From the NCBI GenBank assembly GCA_965199875.1, contig OZ241346.1, positions 310,001 through 374,000 on the forward strand: DNA of 64,000 bases, read 5' to 3'. Below, one piece after another: positions 17,370 to 25,864 of the stretch; positions within the stretch are counted from its first letter, which is position 1, and every line of letters begins with the position of its first letter. The position numbers and the translations under genes are program-made. This DNA is from VXYL01 sp965199875 (GTDB taxonomy: Bacteria; Pseudomonadota; Gammaproteobacteria; Pseudomonadales; Azotimanducaceae). The notes under the pieces are model-generated. The model worked only from the letters and a program-made list of their open reading frames with translations, was not told the origin of the DNA and made no database searches.

Positions 17370-18376
17370 GAGCCGGGTATCGCGAACTCGACGTCGACGC
17401 GCTGTTCGCTGGCCATCAGTTCGGCAATGATGTCCAGCAGGTTCTCGCCACCGAACAGCAGCCGGCAGAGGCCGTCCGCCAGCGGCATGTAGACGCCAAG
17501 TTCAGCGCTCTTGGCGCGCACCACGCGCACGGTGTTGACGCCCTCGGCGGTCTTGCCGAGCTCGGCCATGGCCTCGTCGAGAGACGCGCCCGAAGCCAGC
17601 TTGGTGCCCAGCTGGAAGTTCCGCGACAACGGCGAGGTGCAGGTGGCGTACAGATCGCCAACCCCGGCAAGGCCCAGGAAGGTGAGCGGATCGGCGCCCA
17701 GTGACACCGCGAAGCGTCCCATTTCGGCCAGGCTTCGGGTGATCAGCATGGCGATGGCGTTCTGGCCGACGTCCAGGGAGCTCGCCAGCCCGCAGATGAT
17801 GGCGTAGATGTTCTTCAGCGCCCCGCCGAGTTCGACGCCGTACACGTCTTCGCTGGCGTAGACGCGAAAGGTCGGGCTCTTGAGCACTTCCTGCACGGCG
17901 GCGCAGAGGGATTCGTGACGGCTGGCGACGACGGTGCCGGTGTAGCGCCCGTCGGCCATCTCCTCGGCCAGATTGGGGCCGCTGATGACGCCTACCTTCG
18001 CCGTCGGCAGCGCCGCCTGCAGAATCTGGCTCATCAGCTGGAAGCCTTCCGCGTCGATGCCCTTGGTGGCGCTGATGGCGAAGGTGCCGTCGCGCACCAA
18101 GCCGCTAAGCTCGTCCGCCACGGCGCGAAAGGACGTGCTGGGCACGGTGACGAACAGCATCTCGCTGTCGCCAACCGCGGCTGCTAGGTCGTCCCCCGGC
18201 GTCACTCCGTCGGCCAGCGCGTGGCCCGGCAGGTAGCGTCGATTCTCGCCGTGGGCGACGATGTCCGCCAGCTGGGCCCGATCGCGCATCCACAGCTGCA
18301 CGTCCACCCCGTTGGCGGCGACGATGTTGGCCACCGCGGTGCCGAAGTTGCCAGCGCCGACGACAGCGACCTTCAT
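17360..18376 (-). CDS. gpsA: NAD(P)H-dependent glycerol-3-phosphate dehydrogenase
   Basis: This 338-residue GpsA makes sn-glycerol-3-phosphate from dihydroxyacetone phosphate for phospholipid synthesis. Visible features are the dinucleotide motif VGAGNFGTAVA (residues 6-16), ATKGID, GPNLAEEMADG, GALKNIYAI with the catalytic Lys, and GLAGVGDLYATCTSPLSRN. The length is standard. The downstream DUF4892 gene overlaps it, so co-transcription is likely. Confidence 0.97.
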   Translation of the reverse strand: MKVAVVGAGNFGTAVANIVAANGVDVQLWMRDRAQLADIVAHGENRRYLPGHALADGVTPGDDLAAAVGDSEMLFVTVPSTSFRAVADELSGLVRDGTFAISATKGIDAEGFQLMSQILQAALPTAKVGVISGPNLAEEMADGRYTGTVVASRHESLCAAVQEVLKSPTFRVYASEDVYGVELGGALKNIYAIICGLASSLDVGQNAIAMLITRSLAEMGRFAVSLGADPLTFLGLAGVGDLYATCTSPLSRNFQLGTKLASGASLDEAMAELGKTAEGVNTVRVVRAKSAELGVYMPLADGLCRLLFGGENLLDIIAELMASEQRVDVEFAIPGSCR

Positions 18377-18379
18377 GGC

Positions 18380-18817
18380 CTACAAACGGGCAATGTTCGC
18401 CTGCCACTTCCAGCTGGACGGCGGTTCGCCGGCTTCGCCTTCGCCAACGGACTCCACGGCGACGCCGAGCGTCTTGCCATGCGCCAGCATCGCCGCCGCG
18501 GTGCCGGAGAGCGCGAGCGCCGCGTGCTCGCGATGCAGCGGCAGCTCGCCAAGCCGCTGGGGGTTGACGCCCACCAGCCACAGCACGTAGCGCTGCTCGC
18601 CGGTCGGCGGCTTCGCACCGGCGGCGCGCACGTGCAGCGTGCCGTCCTTCAAGTCGGCATTCACCACCCACGCCGGAGCGCCGTCGTCGCCCAGCAAGGC
18701 CACGTAGTCCGGCGTGTGCCCGTCGAGCGGAAACTCCGCATTGGCAATGAACGCGAACAGCGCCGCCACGGTGGCGACCACCGCCCAGCCCTGCCAGAAT
18801 CGGATGGATTGGAACAT
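18380..18817 (-). CDS. Anti-sigma-K (RskA) C-terminal-domain-like membrane protein
   Basis: This ~145-residue protein has a transmembrane segment right after the start (FWQGWAVVATVAALFAFIA) and an extracytoplasmic domain with RYVLWLVGVNPQRLGEL and a C-terminal GVAVESVGEGEAGEPP. These fit the RskA/anti-sigma-K C-terminal domain. I chose the ATG at 18817 because AAGGCGGG precedes it; a longer frame reaches 18988 but would overlap the divergent gene's promoter region. The cytoplasmic sigma-binding N-terminal domain is absent and there is no sigma factor next to it, so regulation of a sigma factor cannot be assumed. It sits 3 bp from gpsA. Confidence 0.65.
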   Translation of the reverse strand: MFQSIRFWQGWAVVATVAALFAFIANAEFPLDGHTPDYVALLGDDGAPAWVVNADLKDGTLHVRAAGAKPPTGEQRYVLWLVGVNPQRLGELPLHREHAALALSGTAAAMLAHGKTLGVAVESVGEGEAGEPPSSWKWQANIARL

Positions 18818-18999
18818 CCCGCCTTCGTTGTCTTCCAAGAGCTTGCCTCTCGCATTGTTGGAAAGCGGGAACATACCGACAACCGCCGCTTGAAGAAAGC
18901 GCTTGCGAACCTTTGCCTCCCATGCCTCGCCTCCGGTGGGTTTGCGGCTTGGCATCGAGTAGCATGGCCGCTTCCTTGGCGCATTCACTCGGGGGCTCG

Positions 19000-19431
19000 A
19001 TGCTTGAACTCGGCAAACGCCTGCGCGCGGCGATCGGCATCGGCGCGGTCGGCGCCTATGGCTTCGCCTTCGCGGCGACCTTGACGATCACCGTGGACAA
19101 CGTCAACGAGGCCGAAGGCAGCGTCCGAATCGTCGTGTACGACGAACAGACCTGGCTGAGCCGCGAGCAGTGGATCGCTCGCGAGATCGTGCCAGCGCCG
19201 GACGCCGGCAGCTTGAGCGTCGCCTTCGATCTGCCGAGCGGCAGCTACGCCGTGGCGGTGGTACACGACGTCAACGGCAACGGGCGGATGGACACGCGAA
19301 TGCGCTTTCCGAAGGAACCCTATGGATTCAGCAACGGCGTCGTGCCCAGGTTCGGACCGCCGAAGTTCCAGGACGCCCGGTTCGACGTCGGCGAAGACGA
19401 CCTGGACATCGCCATCGAACTGCGCGACTGA
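19000..19431 (+). CDS. DUF2141-domain exported protein
   Basis: This 143-residue protein has a signal peptide (residues 1-~25, ending FAFAAT) and a DUF2141-like beta-sandwich: TITVDNVNEAEGSVRIVVYD, then YAVAVVHDVNGNGRMDTR and EPYGFSNGV. The ATG at 19000 is preceded by GGGGG 5-9 nt upstream, and the longer open frame is not needed. The function of the family is not established. The gene is divergent from the anti-sigma-like gene. Confidence 0.82.
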   Translation: MLELGKRLRAAIGIGAVGAYGFAFAATLTITVDNVNEAEGSVRIVVYDEQTWLSREQWIAREIVPAPDAGSLSVAFDLPSGSYAVAVVHDVNGNGRMDTRMRFPKEPYGFSNGVVPRFGPPKFQDARFDVGEDDLDIAIELRD

Positions 19432-19456
19432 TCGAGCGCCGGCGCCGAGGTTGGAG

Positions 19457-19924
19457 ATGGCGGCGCAACGACCGGCGGACCGGCTGCGTTTTTCCGGTGC
19501 CGCGCCCTACCACCCGGCGGTGGACGACTGGTTCGCGGAACGCAGCGACGCGCTCGCCAAGATGGCGCACGCGTGGTTCGAGCGCATGCGCAGCTGCGGC
19601 GAGGACGTCACGGAGCTGGTCCACGACGGCTGCCCGGTGGCCTGCATCGGCGACGTTCCGTTCGCCTACGTCAACGCGTTCGCCAGGCACGTCAACGTGG
19701 GATTCTTCAACGGTGCTGCTTTGGGCGACCCTGCGGCGCTGCTCGAAGGCACCGGAAAGCGCATGCGCCATGTGAAACTTCGCCCGGCAGCGCCGATCGA
19801 TGCGCGTGCGCTGGAGCGGCTGATCACCGCCGCCTACGAAGACGCGCGGACGTTCGTGGACGCGAATCACGGCGGCAAGGGCGATCGGAGCGATGGCGAA
19901 ACGGCCTCGCGGCGTATAAGTTAG
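19457..19924 (+). CDS. DUF1801-domain protein
   Basis: This 155-residue protein has HPAVDDWF near the N-terminus, ELVHDGCPVACIGDVPFAYVNAF and HVNVGFFNGAAL in the middle, and KRMRHVKL and an ALERLI helix at the end, as in DUF1801 (YdhG-like) proteins. It starts 25 bp after the DUF2141 gene on the same strand and is likely co-transcribed. The biochemical function is unknown. A second, more distant DUF1801 gene lies at 32.4 kb. Confidence 0.75.
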   Translation: MAAQRPADRLRFSGAAPYHPAVDDWFAERSDALAKMAHAWFERMRSCGEDVTELVHDGCPVACIGDVPFAYVNAFARHVNVGFFNGAALGDPAALLEGTGKRMRHVKLRPAAPIDARALERLITAAYEDARTFVDANHGGKGDRSDGETASRRIS

Positions 19925-19964
19925 GCGTGGAGCGCCAATCCGGCCGCCAACGGAGAGCAAGCCA

Positions 19965-20762
19965 ATGATCCAGCCCAACACCTTCCGCGAAAAGTTCGAT
20001 CGCGGCGAACCCACCATCGGCACGCACTTCCTGTTCGCCGACCCCGACATTCCGGAGCTGATCGGCGACACCGGCATGTTCGACTACGCGGAGTACGTCG
20101 CCGAGTACTCGGCCTTCGACATGCGCCTGCTCTACCACCTCGCCCGCTCGGCGCAGTGCGGCAACCTGCCGCTGATGATCAAGCTCGACCAGGAAGCGCA
20201 GAGCTTCTGGGCGCAAGCGGCGCTGGGCGCCGGCTTCAAGTCCGTGCTGTTCACCGATGTGCGCACCGCCGAGGACGTGGACGACTGCCACCGCGCCATC
20301 GCCCCAGACACGCCGAACACCGGCGGGCTGATGGGCGTGAAGCTGCGCCGGCCCGCCCTCGGCAGCTACAGCATGGACGGCTATCTGGAAGAGCTGGAGT
20401 CCGTGGTGTTCGCCATCATGATCGAGAAGAACGTCACCGTGGAAGGCTTGGACGGCGTGCTCGAACGCGCCCGCGAGCGCGGCGTGGACATGACCCAGTG
20501 GGGGCCGGCGGATTTCAGCTTCTCGCGCGGGCAGCTGCGGCTGATGGGTTCGCCGGACATCCGCCCCTTCGAGGAGAAGGTGATCGCCAAATCCTTGGAG
20601 TACGACATTCGCCCGCGCATCGAGATCGGCGCCGTGGAACAGGCCAAGCGCTACCTCGACCTTGGCGTGCGCGACTTCTGCATCGGCTGGGACCGCATGC
20701 TCGTCCGCGCCGCGTGGATGAACCTCGGCGAAGGCATGAAGAAGCTGATGGAGACCGTGTAG
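19965..20762 (+). CDS. HpcH/HpaI-family aldolase
   Basis: This 265-residue protein belongs to the HpcH/HpaI TIM-barrel family, which cleaves or forms C-C bonds with pyruvate and aldehydes using a divalent metal. It has GTHFLFADPDIPELIG near the N-terminus, DYAEYVAEYSA, PLMIKLDQ, the metal-site-like segment FAIMIEKNVTVEGLD, and GPADFSFSRGQ. A GGAGAG ribosome binding site precedes the ATG. The usual Glu/Asp metal ligands are hard to confirm by eye. No pathway genes flank it, so the substrate is unknown. Confidence 0.82.
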   Translation: MIQPNTFREKFDRGEPTIGTHFLFADPDIPELIGDTGMFDYAEYVAEYSAFDMRLLYHLARSAQCGNLPLMIKLDQEAQSFWAQAALGAGFKSVLFTDVRTAEDVDDCHRAIAPDTPNTGGLMGVKLRRPALGSYSMDGYLEELESVVFAIMIEKNVTVEGLDGVLERARERGVDMTQWGPADFSFSRGQLRLMGSPDIRPFEEKVIAKSLEYDIRPRIEIGAVEQAKRYLDLGVRDFCIGWDRMLVRAAWMNLGEGMKKLMETV

Positions 20763-20870
20763 ACGGCTTTGGAGCCCGATGTCGGCAAGGGCCAACGCGA
20801 GCTCGACGTCAACGGCCGGACTTGCCCAAAACCAACGCTCGGGACTCATGCCGCCCGCCTCAAGGCATCT

Positions 20871-20972
20871 ATTTCTCGCATTAAGGGCGTCTATTTCTCG
20901 CATTAAGGGCGTCTATTTCTCGCATTAGGGATGTTTGATTTCTCGCATTAGGGATGTTGATTTCTCGCATTA
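20871..20972. repeat. Five direct repeats of ATTTCTCGCATTA, 22-23 bp period
   Basis: The 13-base core ATTTCTCGCATTA occurs at 20871, 20893, 20915, 20938 and 20960, with start spacings of 22, 22, 23 and 22 bp. The linkers are similar (AGGGCGTCT in the first two, GGGATGTTT-like later). The spacing is about two helical turns, so a protein binding each copy would lie on one face of the DNA. The array ends about 75 bp before the start of the DUF4143 ATPase gene. It may be an operator or iteron-like array. Confidence 0.85.
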
Positions 20973-21047
20973 AGGTGTATTCTTCACCGCCCTAGGTCGA
21001 TGACTGGGCCGGCGCGTCGGGCCCGTCATGCCGTGGAGCCGACTACC

Positions 21048-22307
21048 ATGTACGCCCGATACCTGCAGCCCGTCCTCGAAGAGCTGCTTGGCGAGTTTCG
21101 CATCGTCTACCTGACCGGGCCGCGGCAGTCGGGAAAGACGACGCTCGCCCGCCTGGTGTCCCGCAACGCGGGGCTGGAGTACATCACGCTGGACGATCAG
21201 GCGACCTTGGCGTCCGTGCAAAGCGATCCGCACGGCTTCGTTCGCTCGCTGGGGAACAAGGCCGCGGTTCTCGACGAGTTCCAGTACGCGCCAGCCTTGA
21301 TCGCCGCCGTCAAGGAAACCTCCGACCGCCTCGAGCCGCACGAGACCGGCAAGTTTCTGCTCACCGGTTCCGCCGACGTGTTCCGTTCCGCCCGCACGCA
21401 GGAATCGCTGCCTGGACACATGGCGAGGCTGGAGTTGCTGCCGCTGGCGATCACCGAACTCAGCGGCCAGCCGCTGAACGTCGTCGACCAGCTGCTGGCC
21501 GGAGACTTCACGAACGTTCCAGCCATGGCGACAACGCGGGAAGACATCGCCGGCTTGGTGCTGCGCGGAGGCTATCCCGAAGTGCAGAGCAAGAGCCGAC
21601 GCGGCAAGCAGGCGTGGTTCCGCTCCTACTTGGAAGGTCGGCTGTTCAAGGACTTCGAGACCTTGCACGCCGCCCGCGGCGACTACTTCTCCAAGCTGCG
21701 CACCTTGGCGCCGTGGCTGGCGGGCGCCAGCGGCAACCTGCTGAAGTACTCGAACATCGCCAACGACTTGGAACTCGACGACCGGCTGAGCAAGCGCTAC
21801 GTGGAAATCCTTGAACTCATGCACATCGTTCGTCGCCTGCCGGCGTGGAGCAAGGGGCGCGCCAAGCGATTGGCAACGCGCATGCCCAAGCTGCACTACG
21901 TCGACACCGGGCTGGCCTGCCACCTGCTTGGGCTGCGCAGCGAACGGCAGCTGTTGGGCAGCCCGTACTACGGCGGCCTGCTGGAGAGTCTGATCTGCAT
22001 GGAGTTCTGCAAGCACATCGCCTGGGCGGACGAGGCCGTGGACCTGTGGCACTTCCGCGACAAGCGCAAGCGCGAGGTGGACATCGTGCTAGAGCGCGAC
22101 GACTCGCGCATCATTGGCGTGGAGGTGAAGGCGTCCGCGAGCGTCCGCCGGGAGGACTTCAAGGGCCTCGCCGCGTTGGCCGAGTTCGCTGGCAGCGCCT
22201 TCGAGCGCGGCGCGCTGTTCTACGGCGGGCAGGAGGCGCTGCCGTTCAGCCTTGGCACGAAGCGCTTTCACGCCCTGCCGCTGGGGATGCTGCTGCGGCC
22301 CGGCTAG
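21048..22307 (+). CDS. ATP-binding protein, AAA_14 + DUF4143
   Basis: This 419-residue protein has an AAA P-loop (YLTGPRQSGKTTLARL, about residues 20-35), Walker B-like AAVLDEFQYAPALIAAVK, and GKFLLTGSADVF. The C-terminal DUF4143 domain ends with KREVDIVLERDD...IGVEVKAS, which has D...ExK spacing of a PD-(D/E)XK fold. I chose the ATG at 21048, with GGAG about 12 nt upstream. The family is widespread and of unclear role, with toxin-antitoxin, defence and mobile-element links suggested. It stands alone with the repeat array in its promoter region. Confidence 0.85.
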   Translation: MYARYLQPVLEELLGEFRIVYLTGPRQSGKTTLARLVSRNAGLEYITLDDQATLASVQSDPHGFVRSLGNKAAVLDEFQYAPALIAAVKETSDRLEPHETGKFLLTGSADVFRSARTQESLPGHMARLELLPLAITELSGQPLNVVDQLLAGDFTNVPAMATTREDIAGLVLRGGYPEVQSKSRRGKQAWFRSYLEGRLFKDFETLHAARGDYFSKLRTLAPWLAGASGNLLKYSNIANDLELDDRLSKRYVEILELMHIVRRLPAWSKGRAKRLATRMPKLHYVDTGLACHLLGLRSERQLLGSPYYGGLLESLICMEFCKHIAWADEAVDLWHFRDKRKREVDIVLERDDSRIIGVEVKASASVRREDFKGLAALAEFAGSAFERGALFYGGQEALPFSLGTKRFHALPLGMLLRPG

Positions 22308-22361
22308 CCTCGACCGTCGCGTCGCCCGCATCCGCATCCGTGCAACCGGCCCAAGGCCCCG

Positions 22362-23546
22362 TCAGACCGCCGCCTCCACCTCCAGCAGCGGCCGGCCCAG
22401 CCCGGCCCGGTGGGCGTTGTGGTAGTGCAGCAGCGCCGGTTCGTTGCGCCCGAACAGCACATGGCTTTGAATGCCCGCCTCGGCGCTGCGCTGGGTTGAA
22501 GCCGCCATGGCGTAGTCTTCGTTCTGCACCACGGCATTGAAGCCGTCGAAGCGTTCCTCGAAGCGGTGTCCGGCGAAGTGCGGCCTGGCCTTCTCGGTGA
22601 CGTAGAAGCTGTGCGCGGTGCGCGAGCGACCGGGGTTGTCGCCCTCCGGGAAGATGCGCACCACGTCCACGGCGCCCGGGTCCACCAGGAAGATGGTGTT
22701 CGGATAGACGAAGTAGACCGACAGCGTCATGGAACGAAACGGCCACTCGTTCAAGTTCGGCGTCGATTCGCCGACCTCCTCGAAACGCTGGATGAGGGCG
22801 AACACCATGCGGTAGTTGGCGCCGAAAGTGTCGTGGGTTTGCAGGTTGCCGCGAATGTCGTTGGCCAGCGTTTTGCGGTGCAGGACGTCGAAGTGGTAGT
22901 TCTCGCCGAAGGTGTCGACGGCGAGTTTCCAGTTGACGTCCGCGTGGATGGTCTGCGAGGCGCCGTAGCTGTGCGCGGCCAGGTCCCAGTGCGCCATGTC
23001 GTCTTCGAGGCCGCCGAGCATCGCATCCACGTCGATGTCGCCGCCCGGAGTCGGCCTCACCCACAACATGCCGTGGCGTTCGGCCGCCGGCAGTTCGATG
23101 AGGCCGAAGCCCTTCTTGTCGACTTCGCCGAAGCGTTGCTCGCGGTTGATGGCGACGAGGTTGCCCTGGCTGTTGTACGTCCAGGCGTGGAACGGACAGC
23201 TGAAGCGCAGACGCTCGCCGCGACCGTCCGGCACCACCTGGGCGCCGCGGTGGCGGCAGGTGTTGGCGAAGGCATGGAACGCGCCTTGTTCGTCGCGGGT
23301 CATCAGGATCGGCAAGCCGGTTTCGGAATCCGCCCAGTAGCTGCCCGGCTTCGGCAGATCGCACGAGAGCCCCATGAACAGCGGCGTTTCGCGGAAGAAC
23401 GTCCGGCGCTCCTCGGCGAGCAGTTTCGGGCAGGTGAAATCCTCAAGCGGGCTGCGCACGATGCCGTCGCCGTGTATTTCGCCGCCATCCTTGTCGAAGC
23501 CCTGCTTGAGAATGCCCAGCAGGCGCTGTCGTTCTTCGAGTCGCAT
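22362..23546 (-). CDS. Rieske non-haem iron oxygenase, alpha subunit
   Basis: This 394-residue aromatic-ring-hydroxylating-dioxygenase-type protein has the Rieske cluster ligands in CRHRGAQ and CPFHAW (about residues 96-119). The mononuclear iron region is near DTFGENYHFDVLHRKTL (about 211-227). The partner reductase, ferredoxin and beta-subunit genes are not nearby, and the substrate is unknown. The N-terminal residues start at ATG 23546. The gene is isolated between the DUF4143 ATPase and maf. Confidence 0.9.
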   Translation of the reverse strand: MRLEERQRLLGILKQGFDKDGGEIHGDGIVRSPLEDFTCPKLLAEERRTFFRETPLFMGLSCDLPKPGSYWADSETGLPILMTRDEQGAFHAFANTCRHRGAQVVPDGRGERLRFSCPFHAWTYNSQGNLVAINREQRFGEVDKKGFGLIELPAAERHGMLWVRPTPGGDIDVDAMLGGLEDDMAHWDLAAHSYGASQTIHADVNWKLAVDTFGENYHFDVLHRKTLANDIRGNLQTHDTFGANYRMVFALIQRFEEVGESTPNLNEWPFRSMTLSVYFVYPNTIFLVDPGAVDVVRIFPEGDNPGRSRTAHSFYVTEKARPHFAGHRFEERFDGFNAVVQNEDYAMAASTQRSAEAGIQSHVLFGRNEPALLHYHNAHRAGLGRPLLEVEAAV

Positions 23547-23722
23547 AGGGTTGGGTTCCTAGGAAGTTGCGTAGCCTTGGCAGGCGCCAAGCCTAGCATG
23601 CCGCATGGCGGACGGGATCGTGCGAATGTCGCCAGCTGCCGTTAAGCTGGATGCAGTGTGGGTAGGGTTCCCGTTGCGCGGATGGAAGCGGTTTGGGGAC
23701 GACAACGCCAAAGGGGGCTCCT

Positions 23723-24331
23723 GTGCCGCCAGACTCCGACTCCTCGAGTGGCACGCTGCTCGTTCTCGCCTCGTCTTCTCCCTATCGCCGGGAACTGCTT
23801 GAACGCCTCGGCCTGCCGTTTACCGCCGTCGCTCCCGACATCGACGAGAGTCCGCTGCCCAATGAATCCGCCGCGCAGTTGGCGGCGCGGCTGTCGCTGG
23901 CCAAGGCCAGGGCGGTCGCCGAGCAGTGGCCGCTAGCGTTGATCATCGGTTCGGACCAAGCTGCGGCGTTCGACGACCGCATCCTCGGCAAGCCCGGCAA
24001 CGTCGAGCAAGCGGTGCAAGGGCTGCTCGCCTTCGCCGGCCGACGAGTGGACTTCCATACCGGCGTTGCCGTGCTGCACGCGCCTTCGCGCCGCGCCGCG
24101 CTGCACGTCGACTTGACCTCGGCGCACTTCCGCTGCTTCGGCGTCGTCGAAGCGCGGCGCTACGTCGAGCGCGACCGGCCGCTGGACTGCGCCGGCGGCA
24201 TTCGCTTCGAAGGCCTCGGCCCGTTGCTGCTGCGGCGGGTGGTCTGCGAAGACCCCAGCGCCGCCATTGGCCTGCCGCTCATCAAGCTCGGCGCCATGCT
24301 GCGCGACGAAGGGTTCGATCCCCTCGCGTGA
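23723..24331 (+). CDS. yceF: Maf-family nucleotide pyrophosphatase, YceF (m7GTP) type
   Basis: This 202-residue Maf protein hydrolyses modified nucleoside triphosphates to monophosphates. It has LASSSPYRRELLERLGLPF, PDIDES, the metal/nucleotide-site segment IIGSDQAAAF and ILGKPGN, then HCAG-like DCAGGIRFEGLG and GLPLIKLGAML. These match the YceF branch (m7GTP) rather than YhdE (dTTP/UTP). I chose GTG 23723 because AAGGGGGC precedes it; an in-frame TTG at 23693 is the alternative. The gene converges on rluC, which in Pseudomonas-type genomes is also close to maf. Confidence 0.88.
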   Translation: MPPDSDSSSGTLLVLASSSPYRRELLERLGLPFTAVAPDIDESPLPNESAAQLAARLSLAKARAVAEQWPLALIIGSDQAAAFDDRILGKPGNVEQAVQGLLAFAGRRVDFHTGVAVLHAPSRRAALHVDLTSAHFRCFGVVEARRYVERDRPLDCAGGIRFEGLGPLLLRRVVCEDPSAAIGLPLIKLGAMLRDEGFDPLA

Positions 24332-24383
24332 ATCGTGCCGGCGGCCGCACCCCAAGCGAGCCGCCGCGCCACCGCTCATGCCG

Positions 24384-25382
24384 TCAGGGGGTGGACCCGG
24401 CCGCGTCCTGCCAGCGGCTGAACGCCGACGGGAGCGACGCTTCGAACCGCTTGTTCGCGTCGCCGAGTGGCAGCTTCAGCTCGCTGGCGTGCAGCAGCAG
24501 ACGGCCGCCAGCGTCGCCGCCGTACTTCTCGTCGCCCAGCACGGGGTGCCCCGCAGCGGCCGCATGAACGCGGATCTGATGCGTGCGCCCGGTCTTCGGA
24601 TAGGCCGCCAGCCAAGTCGAATCCGCGCCCCGCGCGACCACCCGGAACGCGGTGCGCGCCGGCTCGCCAGCGGCGTCCACGCGCACGCGCCGCTCGCCGT
24701 TCTCCAGCACGTAGCGCTTCAGCGGTTCGGCGATCAAGCGCAGCTTCGGCGGCCACCGGCCAGCGACGATCAAGTCGTAGCGCTTGCCGACCCGGCCTTC
24801 CCGGAAGGCCGCGTGCAGGTGGCGCAGCATGCTGCGGCTCTTCGCCACCGCCAGGCAGCCGGAGGTGTCGCGGTCCAAGCGATGCGCCAGCTCGTAGCGC
24901 GTCTGCGGTCGATGCTGGCGCAGGATTTCGACAACGCCGAAGGAAACGCCGCTGCCGCCGTGAACCGCCAGGCCGCTCGGCTTGTCGAGCACCAGCAGGC
25001 TGTCGTCCTCGTAGATGGCGCTGGCCATCAGGCGAGCGAATGCGTCACGGGGTGCCGTTGCGGCGGCCGCGTGCGCCGTGCCTCGGTACGGCGGCAGGCG
25101 CACCAGGTCGCCGTCCCGAACGCGGGTGGCCGGCTGCGCCCGAGCGCCGTTTACACGCACTTCGCCACGCCGAACCATGCGGTAGACGCGGCTCTTCGGC
25201 AGCCCTTTCAGTCGGCCAAGCAGAAAGTTGTCCAGACGCTGAGGCACGCCGGTGGCCACCTCGACGACGGCCGCCGGGTGCCAAGCGCTCGACGGCGCAT
25301 CGTCGCCCTCCCCTGCCCGGCTGCTTTTCTGCCCCGTCGCGCCCGTCCGCACTCTCGCCTCACGCTCTGCCCAACTGCCCAA
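24384..25382 (-). CDS. rluC: 23S rRNA pseudouridine synthase, RluC type
   Basis: This RluA/RluC-family enzyme probably modifies 23S rRNA (positions 955/2504/2580 in E. coli). The N-terminal S4 domain includes RLDNFLLGRLKGLPKSRVYR and GEVRVNG, and the catalytic Asp is in HRLDRDTSGCL. Further motifs are LDKPSGLAVHGG, GRTHQIRVH and HPVLGDEKYG. The frame starts at ATG 25382 (332 residues). The first ~35 residues are not family-like, so a later start near the VVEVATG segment is possible. It is divergent from rne, the usual neighbour. Confidence 0.95.
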   Translation of the reverse strand: MGSWAEREARVRTGATGQKSSRAGEGDDAPSSAWHPAAVVEVATGVPQRLDNFLLGRLKGLPKSRVYRMVRRGEVRVNGARAQPATRVRDGDLVRLPPYRGTAHAAAATAPRDAFARLMASAIYEDDSLLVLDKPSGLAVHGGSGVSFGVVEILRQHRPQTRYELAHRLDRDTSGCLAVAKSRSMLRHLHAAFREGRVGKRYDLIVAGRWPPKLRLIAEPLKRYVLENGERRVRVDAAGEPARTAFRVVARGADSTWLAAYPKTGRTHQIRVHAAAAGHPVLGDEKYGGDAGGRLLLHASELKLPLGDANKRFEASLPSAFSRWQDAAGSTP

Positions 25383-25393
25383 CTATCAATGCG

Positions 25394-25423
25394 TTGAAGA
25401 ACTTGTCCACACCATGCTACAGT
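25394..25423 (+). promoter_or_regulatory. Candidate sigma70 promoter for rne
   Basis: TTGAAG at 25394-25399 and TACAGT at 25418-25423 are separated by 18 bp, an acceptable -35/-10 pair. It would leave a transcribed leader of about 430 nt before the rne start. The match is modest and unconfirmed. Confidence 0.3.
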
Positions 25424-25864
25424 TGGCGCTGTGCGCGGCAAGGGCAACAAGCCAATCGCTTTGCCATCCCGCGCCTTCTTTCACGAGAGTCATCAGCATC
25501 ATCAACGCCTCGCACCGCACCACATCGTCAGGAGTCCAACGGCTGGCGGCATCCGCTACGGGAGAGCATCCCCAAGGCACGCGAAGTGCCCCGACGCCAT
25601 GCGCCACGATACAGCCGACCAAGGCTCGCCAAACCAGCCTTGGAGACCCGCGCGCCACGACAGCCAGCGGGCATCCGCACCGACAAGGCGAACTCGCCTG
25701 TCCTGGTGCCCTGCACACGGATGCCGACTACCCGTTGCCCGCCGACGCGCGCCACGCCCACGCAGTGGCGACAGACACCGGCGACCGGGCAGGACACGGG
25801 CAGCGCATAGCGACGGACGACGTTCAGGCGCGTTCCGAGGCGTTGACAACACGGAAACGCCAAC
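25424..25864 (+). promoter_or_regulatory. Long 5' leader region of rne
   Basis: About 440 bp before rne contain no convincing gene, although several frames stay open by GC bias. In enterobacteria and relatives rne has a long structured leader that RNase E itself cleaves to autoregulate. The position and length here suggest the same arrangement. I could not verify conserved hairpins by eye. Confidence 0.4.

Noticed and set aside
20871..20972. CRISPR array
   Set aside because: The repeat core is only 13 bp, the period is 22 bp, the linkers are 9-10 bp and similar to one another, and there are no cas genes.
24384..25382. Alternative start for rluC inside the N-terminal extension
   Set aside because: Possible, but no candidate start has a clear ribosome binding site, so I kept the longest frame.
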